Source of the DNA: an uncultured Caldilinea sp.
GTDB taxonomy: Bacteria > Chloroflexota > Anaerolineae > Caldilineales > Caldilineaceae
Assembly: GCF_937128415.1 (NCBI RefSeq)
Contig: NZ_CAKZMJ010000056.1
Location: 1-64,000 of the forward strand
Length of the DNA stretch: 64,000 bases
Reading direction: 5' to 3'
The number at the start of each line of letters is the position of its first letter. The first letter of the stretch is position 1. Under the pieces are notes generated by a model that saw nothing but the letters and a program-made list of their open reading frames with translations, searched no databases and had not been told where the DNA came from. Below, one piece after another: positions 14,461 through 23,681 of the stretch. Both the position numbers and the translations under genes were made by a program.

Positions 14461-16571
14461 TTCTTCTCAACTTTCTGCAGCAGCGGCAGTCCTTGTTCCA
14501 TGCTTGGCAGCTCCAGGGGCAAATTAGGACCCGCCTTTTCTGTGTTAGTAGACTTCGCCTTGTTGGCGACAAACCACTCGAAGTTCTTTCCCTCTGGATC
14601 CGGCCGTAAGTCAGTGCGCGGATAGTGGATGTGACGCGGTTGATGGGGTTTCGGTTCGGTCAGCAATGTGATCAAGTCAGCAATATTCGGCAGATTGCGC
14701 AGCGGTTTGCCGTAGCAGCGCTGCATTGCCTTCTCAAAACGCGCCAGCCAGTCACCTCGTTCGGCCGGGGTGGTACTGCGCCAACTGTTCGCAGTGAGGT
14801 TGCTATACCGAACGCCAGGATTTAACAGCTCGATCTGCTCGACAGAGAGCCTGACGCTTCCGAAACCGAGTGGTTTAGCGTATCCGAGACGGAAGAAGCA
14901 TCCCTCATCAGTGCTGAGGTTGAGCGTCCACAGCAGAGATCCTAATTCCACAGGCGCCAAGTTGTGGAAATCTATCGTAAACTCGAACACGTTACCCGGG
15001 GCACGAACCCCGCGCACGCTGCGGTTTTGGTGGTCTCGACGAGGGCCGGCCCGCTCGTACTCCAGCCGGTTGAGTGCCTCGCCGTGGTGGCGGTAGAACT
15101 TGCGCCCGCGCAGCAAGTTGGGGCCGTCGTAGCCGATCGTGGTGGCAGCGCCTGGTAGCTTGCGTTCCTCCTCGCTCCATTCCCCTTCCTTCTTGCGCAG
15201 ATAGAACAGCGTGGTCGTCGGCTTCGGCGCGCCGAGGATGGCCAGCGGCATCTCGTCGGCGTAGATGCCCTTGTCCTCAATCAACACGGCATGGCTGAAA
15301 CGCACCCGCCCGGCATAGGCCACGCGTGCTTTGCGATCCTCGGTGGGCGTCGCCTTCACCCAGCCGAACACACGGGATGCGATGTCGAGCTTCTCGTACT
15401 GCTCACTCGGTTTCAAATGATCGGGCAACAGGTCGCCGATGGCGTGCCGATAGCGGAGCCGCGCCACCTTGACCAGGGCGATGTTGCGTACCGTTTTCCC
15501 GTCTGTCTCCAGCTCAACGTAGACCAGGTTTCCCGGCGCAAGGCGCTCGCTTTGGACTTGAGTATGGAAGTCCTCTTTGCGATCGTGCAGTTGTGCATGA
15601 AGCACGGCGTTGAAGTCCGCTTCCCGGTCGGCGTCGAAGTATACCTTCTTTGCCTTGGCCGAGTCCTCCTTGTAGTAGAAAAAGCTCTCGTTGCGCTTCG
15701 TGTCAATGGTGCGGCCGGTCACCTTCACCCAACCGTGGCGAACCGGACGGCCATCGGAGGCTAGCGCCTGGTGGTTGCGGGAGATTAACTCCACTTTTGG
15801 TACATTGTTCTTGGTCTTACCGACGATCGCATAAGTTTCGTTGCCGCACCGCCACGAGTCGTCCAAGATGTTGGCAGTCGGATCGTCATAATAGGCGGCG
15901 ACCTTGGCCTCTTCACATAGGGCAATAACGCCCGGCTGGTCACCGGTGGGCAGACTTTGCACAATGCCGGGTCTGAAGCGCCGCGCCTCCGCCGGGTCAA
16001 TGCGATACTCCAGCCGTTCGTCGCCGTTGAAGACGCTGAAGGGGGAGTTGGTCACCGCCTCGAAGAGGGAACGGATCATCCCGCGCAGGCTGGTGGCCGG
16101 GATGGCGTCCTTGCCCGCGTACTGGAAGAAGCGATAGCTCTTGTGCTCAACCTCGCGACTATCGGACAACCGCACTTTGGTGACCTTGATGTCGTGGCTG
16201 TCCGAGATGAAAAGCGGTGTGACCGCCTCCAGAGCGCAGGTGATGCGCCCGGTCAAGCCGATGTAGCGATCATGGGGCGGCGGCGCGCACCGGCTCAACA
16301 ACTGTGCATCAGGATCGTCGAGTGGTATGACCGGCTCAGGCAGGTAGCGCACGAAGTTGTAGGGGTTGAGAAAGCGATAGCTCTCCCTGCTCTCAGTGGG
16401 TTGCCTTGGCGCTGGCCAGGGCAGCTTCGGCGTCTCCTGCGGCTTGACTGCCTGAGCCTCGGCAAGCGCCTGGCGCCGCTCGCGCTCGGCCGCGCGCTTG
16501 GCTTTCTTGGCTTCCTTCTGCTGTTGGCGAGAGATCGAGGGACCAGTGGATTTACCTTTGTGCTTGGCCAT
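14457..16571 (-). CDS. Large type III RAMP protein (TIGR03986-like), copy 2
   Basis: A 704-residue protein with a Lys/Arg/Glu-rich N-terminus (about 1-45, likely coiled or RNA-binding), then RFLNPYNFVRYL, CAPPPHDRYIGLTGRI and IPATSLRGMIRSLFEAVTNS, the Cas7-type RAMP motif. PVELGSLLWTLNL and RLGYAKPLGFGSVRLSV are the second RAMP half with its Gly-rich loop. The long insert between them suggests a Cas7-with-insertion subunit of a III-D complex; that role is inference. It is a clear paralog of the next gene upstream (same order of motifs, the same CAPPPHDRY and KPLGFGS blocks). It lies 6 bases after its paralog. Confidence 0.8.
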   Translation of the reverse strand: MAKHKGKSTGPSISRQQQKEAKKAKRAAERERRQALAEAQAVKPQETPKLPWPAPRQPTESRESYRFLNPYNFVRYLPEPVIPLDDPDAQLLSRCAPPPHDRYIGLTGRITCALEAVTPLFISDSHDIKVTKVRLSDSREVEHKSYRFFQYAGKDAIPATSLRGMIRSLFEAVTNSPFSVFNGDERLEYRIDPAEARRFRPGIVQSLPTGDQPGVIALCEEAKVAAYYDDPTANILDDSWRCGNETYAIVGKTKNNVPKVELISRNHQALASDGRPVRHGWVKVTGRTIDTKRNESFFYYKEDSAKAKKVYFDADREADFNAVLHAQLHDRKEDFHTQVQSERLAPGNLVYVELETDGKTVRNIALVKVARLRYRHAIGDLLPDHLKPSEQYEKLDIASRVFGWVKATPTEDRKARVAYAGRVRFSHAVLIEDKGIYADEMPLAILGAPKPTTTLFYLRKKEGEWSEEERKLPGAATTIGYDGPNLLRGRKFYRHHGEALNRLEYERAGPRRDHQNRSVRGVRAPGNVFEFTIDFHNLAPVELGSLLWTLNLSTDEGCFFRLGYAKPLGFGSVRLSVEQIELLNPGVRYSNLTANSWRSTTPAERGDWLARFEKAMQRCYGKPLRNLPNIADLITLLTEPKPHQPRHIHYPRTDLRPDPEGKNFEWFVANKAKSTNTEKAGPNLPLELPSMEQGLPLLQKVEKK

Positions 16572-16577
16572 GGTGTC

Positions 16578-18941
16578 TCACCCGTTCACGATGTTGCCAT
16601 CTCTGTCAATCAACGGCAGCCCAGCCCGATCCTCCTCCGCCAGCGGCAAAGCTAACCGAGGTCCAGGCGTCTGCCCTCCGCGCTTGTTGCCAACAAACCA
16701 CTCGTACTGCTTTCCTTCGACCTGCGGCTGACGCGTCGGCCGCGGATAATGCACGGGCAACGGCGGCGTGTCCGCCAGGAGCGCCCTCAAGTCTCGAATA
16801 TTCTCCAGGCGCTCGAAAGGTTTACCGTAGCGCGTCGCCATCGCATCCTTGAAGACGTCCACCCATTCCTGCCAGGCCAAGGTATAGTCGCTCCAGCCAT
16901 CGTTCTCGCCGGCCAACGAGGCGTATCGGACTTTGGGGTCTACCAAAGAGACCTTTAGAACTTCGATGCGTGCAGAGCCGAAGCCCAGCGGTTTAGCGTA
17001 GCCGATGCGGTGATGCCAGCCCTCCAGCTGCAGGCTCCACAGCAGCGCGCCCAGCTCCACCGGCGCCAGGTTCTCGAAGTACACGGTGAACTCGAAGACG
17101 CTTCCCGTCTTTTGGACGCCGCGCACCGTACGGTTCTGGTCGCTTTTGACGCAGTTGACGCTTTGATATTCCTGCGGGTTCAGCCTGTCGCCGTGATGGC
17201 GATAGACCTTGCGCCCGCGCAGGATCTGGCCTGCGTTGTCGTAGTCCACCTGCTGATCGCTCAGGCCATCCTGGGGCTTGCCGTTGCGAGGCCGCAGGTA
17301 GAAGCGATACGTCGTCGGCTTGGGCGCCGAGAGGATGGCCAGGGTGGCGTCGAAGACGCCGGCATCCTGGGTCAACACGGCATGGCTGAAGCGCACCCGC
17401 CCGGCGTAGGCGGTAGGTTTATCCAGTTCGGGCCTCGGCTGATCAGGGTCGTCGTCGCCCCACACCCAGCCGAAGGTGCGACAGGCTGGACAGAGCCTCT
17501 CGTACTCGGTGCACTTCGCCAGCTCCGGCGGATAGAGCAGCTCGCCGATCTTGCGCTCAAACCCAACGCGCGGCACCGAGACCGGCACGATGAACTTCAC
17601 CGTGTACGTTCCGCGCGACCTTTCCTCCAACATGGCATAGACGAGGTCACCATCGCGCAGTTTGGGCTCATCGCGGCGAGTACGCTCAAGGATAAAACGG
17701 CTAAAGGCAGGCTCCTTACCTTCGGGACGGTCTCGGACCGTGCGCTTGTTCACCTCATCTTGGTGTCGCTCTTGATAGTCGGCGATCAGTTCCTCGTACT
17801 TCTCTCGCACCTCTTTGGGTAACTCGACTGTCTTCAGGTTTTGGGTGGTAAAGAACAGACGCTCGTCATGCTTGTTCTCGATGTTCTGGTTGGTGATGCA
17901 AAGGTAGCCGTTGACCAGACGCTGGTTGCCGACAGGTTTTGGCATGGGCTGCCCTGGTTTCGCCAGGTGCACCACATTCCAGAAGTCGAAGTTGCGCCGG
18001 GGGTGCTTCATGGGCTCAATGATGGCTTGACACTGCTCGCCGTGCTGATAGCCCGCCAGCGAAAGCTTTTTCCGCTGAGCATATGGAGTGTTGGGCGCCT
18101 GGGTGACGGTCTTGCTCTTCTGGATAGGGTCATACACGTGCACCCAGGCGGCGTACTGGTGACCAGAAGGGCGCTGACTAGGCGTGATCGGGGTCGTGCC
18201 GGGCAGCAGCTCGAGCTCCCAGCGATCTTCCGTTTTGCGGACCCGCGCCGGCACCAATCGCAGGGCTAGCTCCGGCAACAGGTGATAGCTCAACCGCTTC
18301 TTCCCCGCAAAGTGAGCGAAGCAGGAGTTGGTGGCTGCCTCGAAGATGGAGCGCACAGCTCCGCGCAGGCTCGTTCCAGGGATGGCGACCTTTCCTTCCG
18401 GATCGCGGAAAAAGCGGTACGAGCGATGTTTTCTGCCGTTAACCGACTCTTCGACGATCTCCTCGCTATCGGAGACAAAGATCGGCGTGGTGGCGGTCAA
18501 TCGGCAGATGACCCGGCCCGTCAGCCCCACATACCGGTCATGCGGCGGCGGCGCGCAGCGGCTGAGCAATGGCGCAGCCTTCGGATTGCGCACCTCTAGC
18601 GTGCGTACGAAGTTGTAGGGGTTGAGGAAGCGGTACGGTGTAGAGCCAGCCTGCTCGATCGCAGGCTTTGCCACAGACGTTGGTTGTGGCACGGCAGGTT
18701 GCTGGGGCTGCGGGGCAGGCGCTGAGGCGGGCGCTGTCTTCGCAAGGGACACGATTTCGCCAAGCAAAACCACGTTGCGCGCCCGCTCGTCCTCCGGCTC
18801 GAAGCGCACGCGACGGCCGGGCGTCGCATCCTCGATGCTGCCCTGGACGATGGCCTTGCGATTGAAGTCGTAGGTCTTGCCGTCGTCGTCCTGAATTTTG
18901 CCGCTGTTGTGTTGGAAGCGGATGATCACGCCTTCGGTCAT
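16578..18941 (-). CDS. Large type III RAMP protein (TIGR03986-like), copy 1, with an N-terminal OB-like domain
   Basis: A 787-residue protein starting at 18941, where the ATG overlaps the csx19 stop by 4 bases. Residues 1-62 (GVIIRFQHNSGKIQDDDGK, YDFNRKAIV, TPGRRVRFEPED) have the strand pattern and GxI...DDGK layout of a cold-shock-like OB fold, then a Pro/Gln linker. The RAMP part follows: RFLNPYNFVRTL, CAPPPHDRYVGLTGRV, IPGTSLRGAVRSIFEAATNS, and at the end PVELGALLWSLQL and RIGYAKPLGFGSARIEV. A Cys pair (CPACRTFGW) lies in the insert; copy 2 lacks it. It probably forms part of the III-D complex backbone. No clear catalytic Asp is seen at the usual Cas7 position in either copy. Confidence 0.8.
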   Translation of the reverse strand: MTEGVIIRFQHNSGKIQDDDGKTYDFNRKAIVQGSIEDATPGRRVRFEPEDERARNVVLLGEIVSLAKTAPASAPAPQPQQPAVPQPTSVAKPAIEQAGSTPYRFLNPYNFVRTLEVRNPKAAPLLSRCAPPPHDRYVGLTGRVICRLTATTPIFVSDSEEIVEESVNGRKHRSYRFFRDPEGKVAIPGTSLRGAVRSIFEAATNSCFAHFAGKKRLSYHLLPELALRLVPARVRKTEDRWELELLPGTTPITPSQRPSGHQYAAWVHVYDPIQKSKTVTQAPNTPYAQRKKLSLAGYQHGEQCQAIIEPMKHPRRNFDFWNVVHLAKPGQPMPKPVGNQRLVNGYLCITNQNIENKHDERLFFTTQNLKTVELPKEVREKYEELIADYQERHQDEVNKRTVRDRPEGKEPAFSRFILERTRRDEPKLRDGDLVYAMLEERSRGTYTVKFIVPVSVPRVGFERKIGELLYPPELAKCTEYERLCPACRTFGWVWGDDDPDQPRPELDKPTAYAGRVRFSHAVLTQDAGVFDATLAILSAPKPTTYRFYLRPRNGKPQDGLSDQQVDYDNAGQILRGRKVYRHHGDRLNPQEYQSVNCVKSDQNRTVRGVQKTGSVFEFTVYFENLAPVELGALLWSLQLEGWHHRIGYAKPLGFGSARIEVLKVSLVDPKVRYASLAGENDGWSDYTLAWQEWVDVFKDAMATRYGKPFERLENIRDLRALLADTPPLPVHYPRPTRQPQVEGKQYEWFVGNKRGGQTPGPRLALPLAEEDRAGLPLIDRDGNIVNG

Positions 18942-19534
18942 GGCTTGTCCTCCTCGCGCGGCGGCTGATCGCTCAACTGCCGATACCAGACAAACGCCGT
19001 CTGTCCGTTCTCGGTGTAGCGCCAAAAGTGCAGGTAGACACGGCCGTTTGTACTGAGGGGGTAAGCCAGGTTTGCCGCCGCAACCCGGTCCTCATGCCAG
19101 AGGTCCTGGTTATCTTTGCGCTCTCCCCACAGGATGACCGACTCAGCGTAACGCCGAAGCTGGCAGATGGGGTTTGCCTTCCAAAAGTCTGTTGCACCAA
19201 AGCCGTTCAATGGCAAATCAACTGCCTCTCCTACATAGTGCCATAGCCAACGATTACCATCGCGACGCAAAGAAAGATGCCCGCCCTCGCCGAAGATCTC
19301 GGCGCGCTGGAGAAATTCCGGCTGCTTTGGCTCGTCGGCAAATTCGATGAAGCTGATGTGCTCCCAAATGCGATAGGGCATAGCGCTCCACCGGGCCCGC
19401 CACACGCTCAAGAAGTCGTTCAGGCGATCGGCAGGAAACTCGCCGCCCAGGATTGCCGGACGCTCTTCCTGAGCGAGCTTCGCCTGCTCCATTTTCTGGT
19501 ACAACTGCTTGAAATCAATGTTCTTGTCGCTCAT
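18938..19534 (-). CDS. csx19: Type III-D protein Csx19
   Basis: A 198-residue acidic protein of the TIGR03984/Csx19 kind, judged by size, place and the FLSVWRARWSAMPYRIWEHI segment. Csx19 genes are diagnostic of subtype III-D, where the protein is a subunit of, or associates with, the effector complex. It overlaps both neighbours by 4 bases (the double Cas7 upstream and RAMP copy 1 downstream), so its level is tied to theirs. No catalytic motif is recognisable. Confidence 0.75.
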   Translation of the reverse strand: MSDKNIDFKQLYQKMEQAKLAQEERPAILGGEFPADRLNDFLSVWRARWSAMPYRIWEHISFIEFADEPKQPEFLQRAEIFGEGGHLSLRRDGNRWLWHYVGEAVDLPLNGFGATDFWKANPICQLRRYAESVILWGERKDNQDLWHEDRVAAANLAYPLSTNGRVYLHFWRYTENGQTAFVWYRQLSDQPPREEDKP

Positions 19535-21327
19535 GGCACCCTCGCAGGATAAAGCTCAGACAGCCAGTAGCCGTCAACCTGGTCAAAGTAGCTATCCTTG
19601 TTCAGACCGAAGGCGTGTTGATGGTTTAACACCTTTTGGTTGAACACTCTGACCCAACCTTCGGCCAGGGTCATCCAGTCATCAAGCGTCGCCTGGTCAT
19701 ACGCCAGCGTCTGGAACACCCCGCTTGCGCCCCGCTGACCTTGCAATAGTCGTTGTCCTGCGCCGATTGCCTGTTGCACCGTTGGATCTTGACTGTTATC
19801 CGCAGGTTGAGGGAAGTCCTCATCGGTGAGAAAACCGAAGGTCAGCTTCTCGTCCTCAATTCGGCACTGGCCGAAGCCCTTGGCGGCGCCGAAGCCAACG
19901 GTGATCAGCCCATCGTTCAGATCGCGCAACACCAACGCCAGCCAGCCCAGTTCCCACGGCTGCGGGTTTTCCAGGAACAGCCGTACCCGGAATTTCGGCT
20001 GCCACAACACCACGGCGTCGAACTTGGCCGCATCGCGGCCGCCGCCGGTGAAGCGGTCAATGGCCAGAAAGTCCAGCACCTTGGTCTCGACCTTTTCGCC
20101 GACAAAGGGGGCGTCCTCGACCCGCAGCCGGCTGCCGTTCCAGGTGCTGCCGAAGAGTCGGCAGGCAAGACAAAGCTTCTCCTCAGCGCCTTTCTGCTCG
20201 ATCTCAAGTTCGTCGCGCTTCTTCTTCCCCATAGCCTTGATAAGACTGTTGCAACTCGCCACAGGATCATCGCTCTTTGTCGTTAAGGGATTACAGGCCG
20301 GGCAGTTGGTCAGAAACATCTTCTTCCGACTTTCCGCATCTTGCGCACCGTCCCATACAGCAAGAGTAGCCAGGGTGCGGGCAATGCGCTCGGCCTGGCT
20401 GCGCAACACCCCGCGCAGGCTGGAGCCGGGCAGCACGGGTTTGGTGCCCTTCTCATAGGCGGCCAGCACCGGCGCATGGTCGAAACCGCTGCGCCCTGCC
20501 TGGGCCAGGTCATGGGTGAGGAAGGGACCGGTCGCCGCCAACGTGAACTCGGCCAGCGCCCACGAGCAGGCAACCGGAAGGTCGCCGGTATACGACGTGA
20601 TGATCAGGCGGCGCACCTTGCTGGCAAGCCAATCCCGATCCCCGTCGCTTGCATCCCACGGCGGTCCGGTGCGCAGGAACTCGATGAGCACATCGGTCTG
20701 CGTAAGATCGCGCTCGATCCATTGCACATCGGTCAGGTCGAACGCGCCTAACCCTCGCCCCACGCGCCCGCCGACAGCGCCGCGTCCCTGTTCCCATTCG
20801 GCCAGAGCAGCGGCGAGCAAGGGAAGCGTCTTCTCTTCGTTCGCCAGGCGACTATCAATCTCCAGCCGAAGTTTGAAGGTCGTCCCAGCGGGCAGTACTT
20901 CATAGTCGAACTTGATGCGCTCCCGCCGCGCAGCGGCGCCGGTGACGCGGTCAATGCCGACGCCATCGCGGATCAGCACCGCCGGCGATGTGTCCAACAC
21001 GGCGTCATACACCAACACGCGAGCGGCGGTGGCGACATTGGTGTCCTCGCGCGGGTTCACGTCGCCGAAGAGCTGACACACGAGGCATTGACAGGCCTCG
21101 TTCGACTGTTCACCGGTTAACGCCTGACATGGCTTTGCGCCATCAAATCTTGGCGCCAGCCGGGTGGCGATGCTGCGCAGCGCGCCGGCGATGGCTGTGC
21201 CGGGGATGAGCAACCGGCCGCGCGCGTCGCGGCGCAGCAGGTCGTCGGCGGTCTCCGTGTCCTCGCCCGTGCCTACGTGGAGGGCGGTGCGCAGCGTGAG
21301 TTTGGCAGTAATCGCTCGAAAGGTCAT
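19531..21327 (-). CDS. Double Cas7/Csm3-like RAMP protein of type III-D
   Basis: A 598-residue protein made of two Csm3-like RAMP domains. Domain 1 (about 1-220) has ALHVGTGEDTETADDLLRRD, IPGTAIAGALRSIATRL and a Cys loop CQCLVCQLFGD. Domain 2 (about 235-480) has FLTHDLAQAGRSGFDHAPVL, LPGSSLRGVLRSQAERIA, its own Cys motif (CLACRLFGS) and the Gly-rich end FGAAKGFGQCRI. Asp residues at the Csm3 catalytic place (ADDLL and FDHAP) are present in both halves, so both may slice target RNA. It corresponds to the Cas7-2x subunit of III-D variants. It starts 2 bases after csx10. Confidence 0.88.
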   Translation of the reverse strand: MTFRAITAKLTLRTALHVGTGEDTETADDLLRRDARGRLLIPGTAIAGALRSIATRLAPRFDGAKPCQALTGEQSNEACQCLVCQLFGDVNPREDTNVATAARVLVYDAVLDTSPAVLIRDGVGIDRVTGAAARRERIKFDYEVLPAGTTFKLRLEIDSRLANEEKTLPLLAAALAEWEQGRGAVGGRVGRGLGAFDLTDVQWIERDLTQTDVLIEFLRTGPPWDASDGDRDWLASKVRRLIITSYTGDLPVACSWALAEFTLAATGPFLTHDLAQAGRSGFDHAPVLAAYEKGTKPVLPGSSLRGVLRSQAERIARTLATLAVWDGAQDAESRKKMFLTNCPACNPLTTKSDDPVASCNSLIKAMGKKKRDELEIEQKGAEEKLCLACRLFGSTWNGSRLRVEDAPFVGEKVETKVLDFLAIDRFTGGGRDAAKFDAVVLWQPKFRVRLFLENPQPWELGWLALVLRDLNDGLITVGFGAAKGFGQCRIEDEKLTFGFLTDEDFPQPADNSQDPTVQQAIGAGQRLLQGQRGASGVFQTLAYDQATLDDWMTLAEGWVRVFNQKVLNHQHAFGLNKDSYFDQVDGYWLSELYPARVP

Positions 21328-21329
21328 GG

Positions 21330-23681
21330 TTACCTCCGTTCCTGGGCCTTCTGGCGAGCGGGTCCGGCGATCCGGGCAGCCAACAGCTGCAGGCCGATGC
21401 GCCAGGCTTCTGGGCTTCTGTCCAGTTGATTGTTATGCAGCTCTTCAGCCAACATGTCGAGCATCCGCTGGACCGCTTCCATGCCCTGTTTACCATCCGT
21501 TTCGAAGAAGTTCGGTTTGTCTCGACCGGACAGAGGCATAGCAAGCAAATTTTCCGGCCTGCCCATGCGCTGCAATTCCTGCTTGATCGCTTCGACCGAT
21601 GTCTGGCGAGAGGTGTGCAGCAGACGAGCCACAGCCTCAAATCGTTCGTCGTTGAAGTGGCTTAACGGTTGTTCATCCAGCTTTTTCAGCCAGTCCAGTG
21701 CAAACTGAAGAATGGCCACGGATGGGTGCGAATTGCTCGCTCTTCCCAGCTCCAATGGCGATAGGTCAAGCATGCGGCTTTCTACGCCCTGAAGCTGCTG
21801 ATAGACCGGATGATTGAAGGCCACCCGGCCGAAGCCTTCATCGCGACGCAGGCCAATCCCCTGGGCCTCCGCCTCCTCCAGCGCCTTCAACAGGTCGCTT
21901 AAGTCGATCCCGGTGAAGGTCAGGCGCACACTGGAACCGGCCACGATCGCAATATCGCGCGTGCGCGGGAGGCCTAGCTTGGCGTTGAAGGCATCCACCG
22001 TGCGGGCCGCAGAAAACGCCAACACCTCCTTGTCCTCGTTCCTGTCAATGGAGACCTCGGCTTCCGGTGGCAGTCGCAGTTCCCGTTTCAACCAGGCCGG
22101 ATCGAAGCCACGCCAAAAGCGCCCCCATGGATCGGGCACGATGGCGTCGCTTAGCAGCAGCATGGTCACGCTCTGGGTGGAGGTGAGGCGTTGGCTCAGG
22201 TCCTGCAAATGCCACAGCGATTTCTCGCGTGGCCGGAACACGGCGCTGACCTTGCCATAGCCGCGCTGGGTAGCTTTGCCCAGCTTGAGCTCGTTGACTT
22301 CTTCCGGCTGCAGCCCGGCCATCGTCTGCAGCGCTTTCCAGACACTCTGATTGGTGCAAGTGATCTCGCCGACGAAGTACTGTCCCGGCTCCAAAGCCAC
22401 GTAGCCGTACAGGTCGCCGGTGTTCACCCGGCCACTCTTGCGGTCAATGCGGATATGCATCTCGACCGTCTGTTTGGGCTTGTGCTTAGAGCGAGGCGCA
22501 TTCCTGACCAACGAGATGAAGCCGCCCAACGCTTCCAACTTCATCGACGCCGCCTTTCGACCGCTGGCTGTGTCTTCGGTGGCGCAGACTGGACACTCCT
22601 GCCGGTTCTCCCGCAAAAGACTCCATATGCCGTGGCCCTCATCACTGCTCGGTTTGCGGTAACCATGATGCAACTCACAGGTGAACAGGTCGCGCGGCGC
22701 AACGACAGTGAGATAGCCTGTGCTAAGGTTTTTCTTGCGCACCTCTACAGGCGTCAGCGATGAAAACCGCACGAGGTCGCCAAAAAACAAGTTGGCAAAG
22801 TTCCGAAAAGTGCCCCCTTGGCATTCGAGATCCGCTGCAAACCGTTGGGCTATGCGCCACGCCAGTGCGCCGCGCAACACGCCGCCCGGAATAGCATCCA
22901 GGGTCTCGAATTGATTGCCCGCCTCCGAACGACGAGCGATCAGCAGCGGCTCGTCAAGGCGCAGCAGCACTTCGAGCCGGTAAGCATATTGGCTTGGGTC
23001 AGCAGGTAAATTGAGGGGCGCCAGGGCTGCCTGTGAGGTCTTGTGCTCAGGGTCCTCCGCCAGTTCGCCCTTTAGCTGACTGGCAAACCGTGCTAGCAGT
23101 TCTGCTTCTTTGCCCCGATCGACCAGGTGGACGTCACACTCGCCGTAGCCGCGGCGTTTGCCCGCGCCCAGGTTGCGCAGCAGCCGCGCCGCCGCAACCA
23201 ACCATTCCGCTTCGCGCTGGGCTGCTGCGTCGTCACTGTCGCATTCGGCCACGAAGCGGAAACGCAGGCTGCCGTCGCCCTCCTCGCGCGTGAAAAGCTT
23301 GTTCTCCTCGGCGCGGCGCGTGCGCGGGTTGACCCGCACGCGCGTGGTCGTCTGTGCGGCCGTCTCGCCTGGGCGCCAATCGTGGGAGGGCGCCAGTGGC
23401 GCCGTCAGCCCTTCCGGCCTGGCCGACGAGATGCGCCAACGTTTCTTTTGGCTGGGTGTACCGAAGATGCTCGCGAGGATGTCTTATTGTTGCTTCCCAG
23501 CGAGCTGGCACAAATTTTCCATGCTCTCTCGCAGCAGACCGGCGAGCACCGTGCCGCGGATAACCGGCACCTTGTCCGGGTCGCGCAGCAGCGCCGAGTC
23601 CACCTGCAGGCCCAGGCCATGCCCGGCGCCGACGTGGTAGTCGCTCTTGAAAACAATCTCGAACTCCAAGCGGATGCTCAT
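21330..23681 (-). CDS. csx10: csx10, interrupted by an in-frame TAA at codon 66
   Basis: A 783-codon type III-D RAMP gene. Its ATG (23681) overlaps the cas10 stop. Codons 1-65 begin MSIRLEFEIVFKSDYHVGAG and reach VDSALLRD, a Cas7-type active-site loop. A TAA then follows at 23486-23484. The same frame continues without any shift: DILASIFGTPSQKKRWRISS, a normal RAMP continuation, and on through GKRRGYGECDVHL and several Gly-rich loops to 21330. The C-terminal ~130 residues are helical. The layout fits a Cas7-Cas5-Cas11-type fusion as known in III-D variants (inference). In-frame GTG codons such as 23339 could start a shortened protein. It may be a recent nonsense mutation, a sequencing error or a readthrough case. 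Confidence 0.85.
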
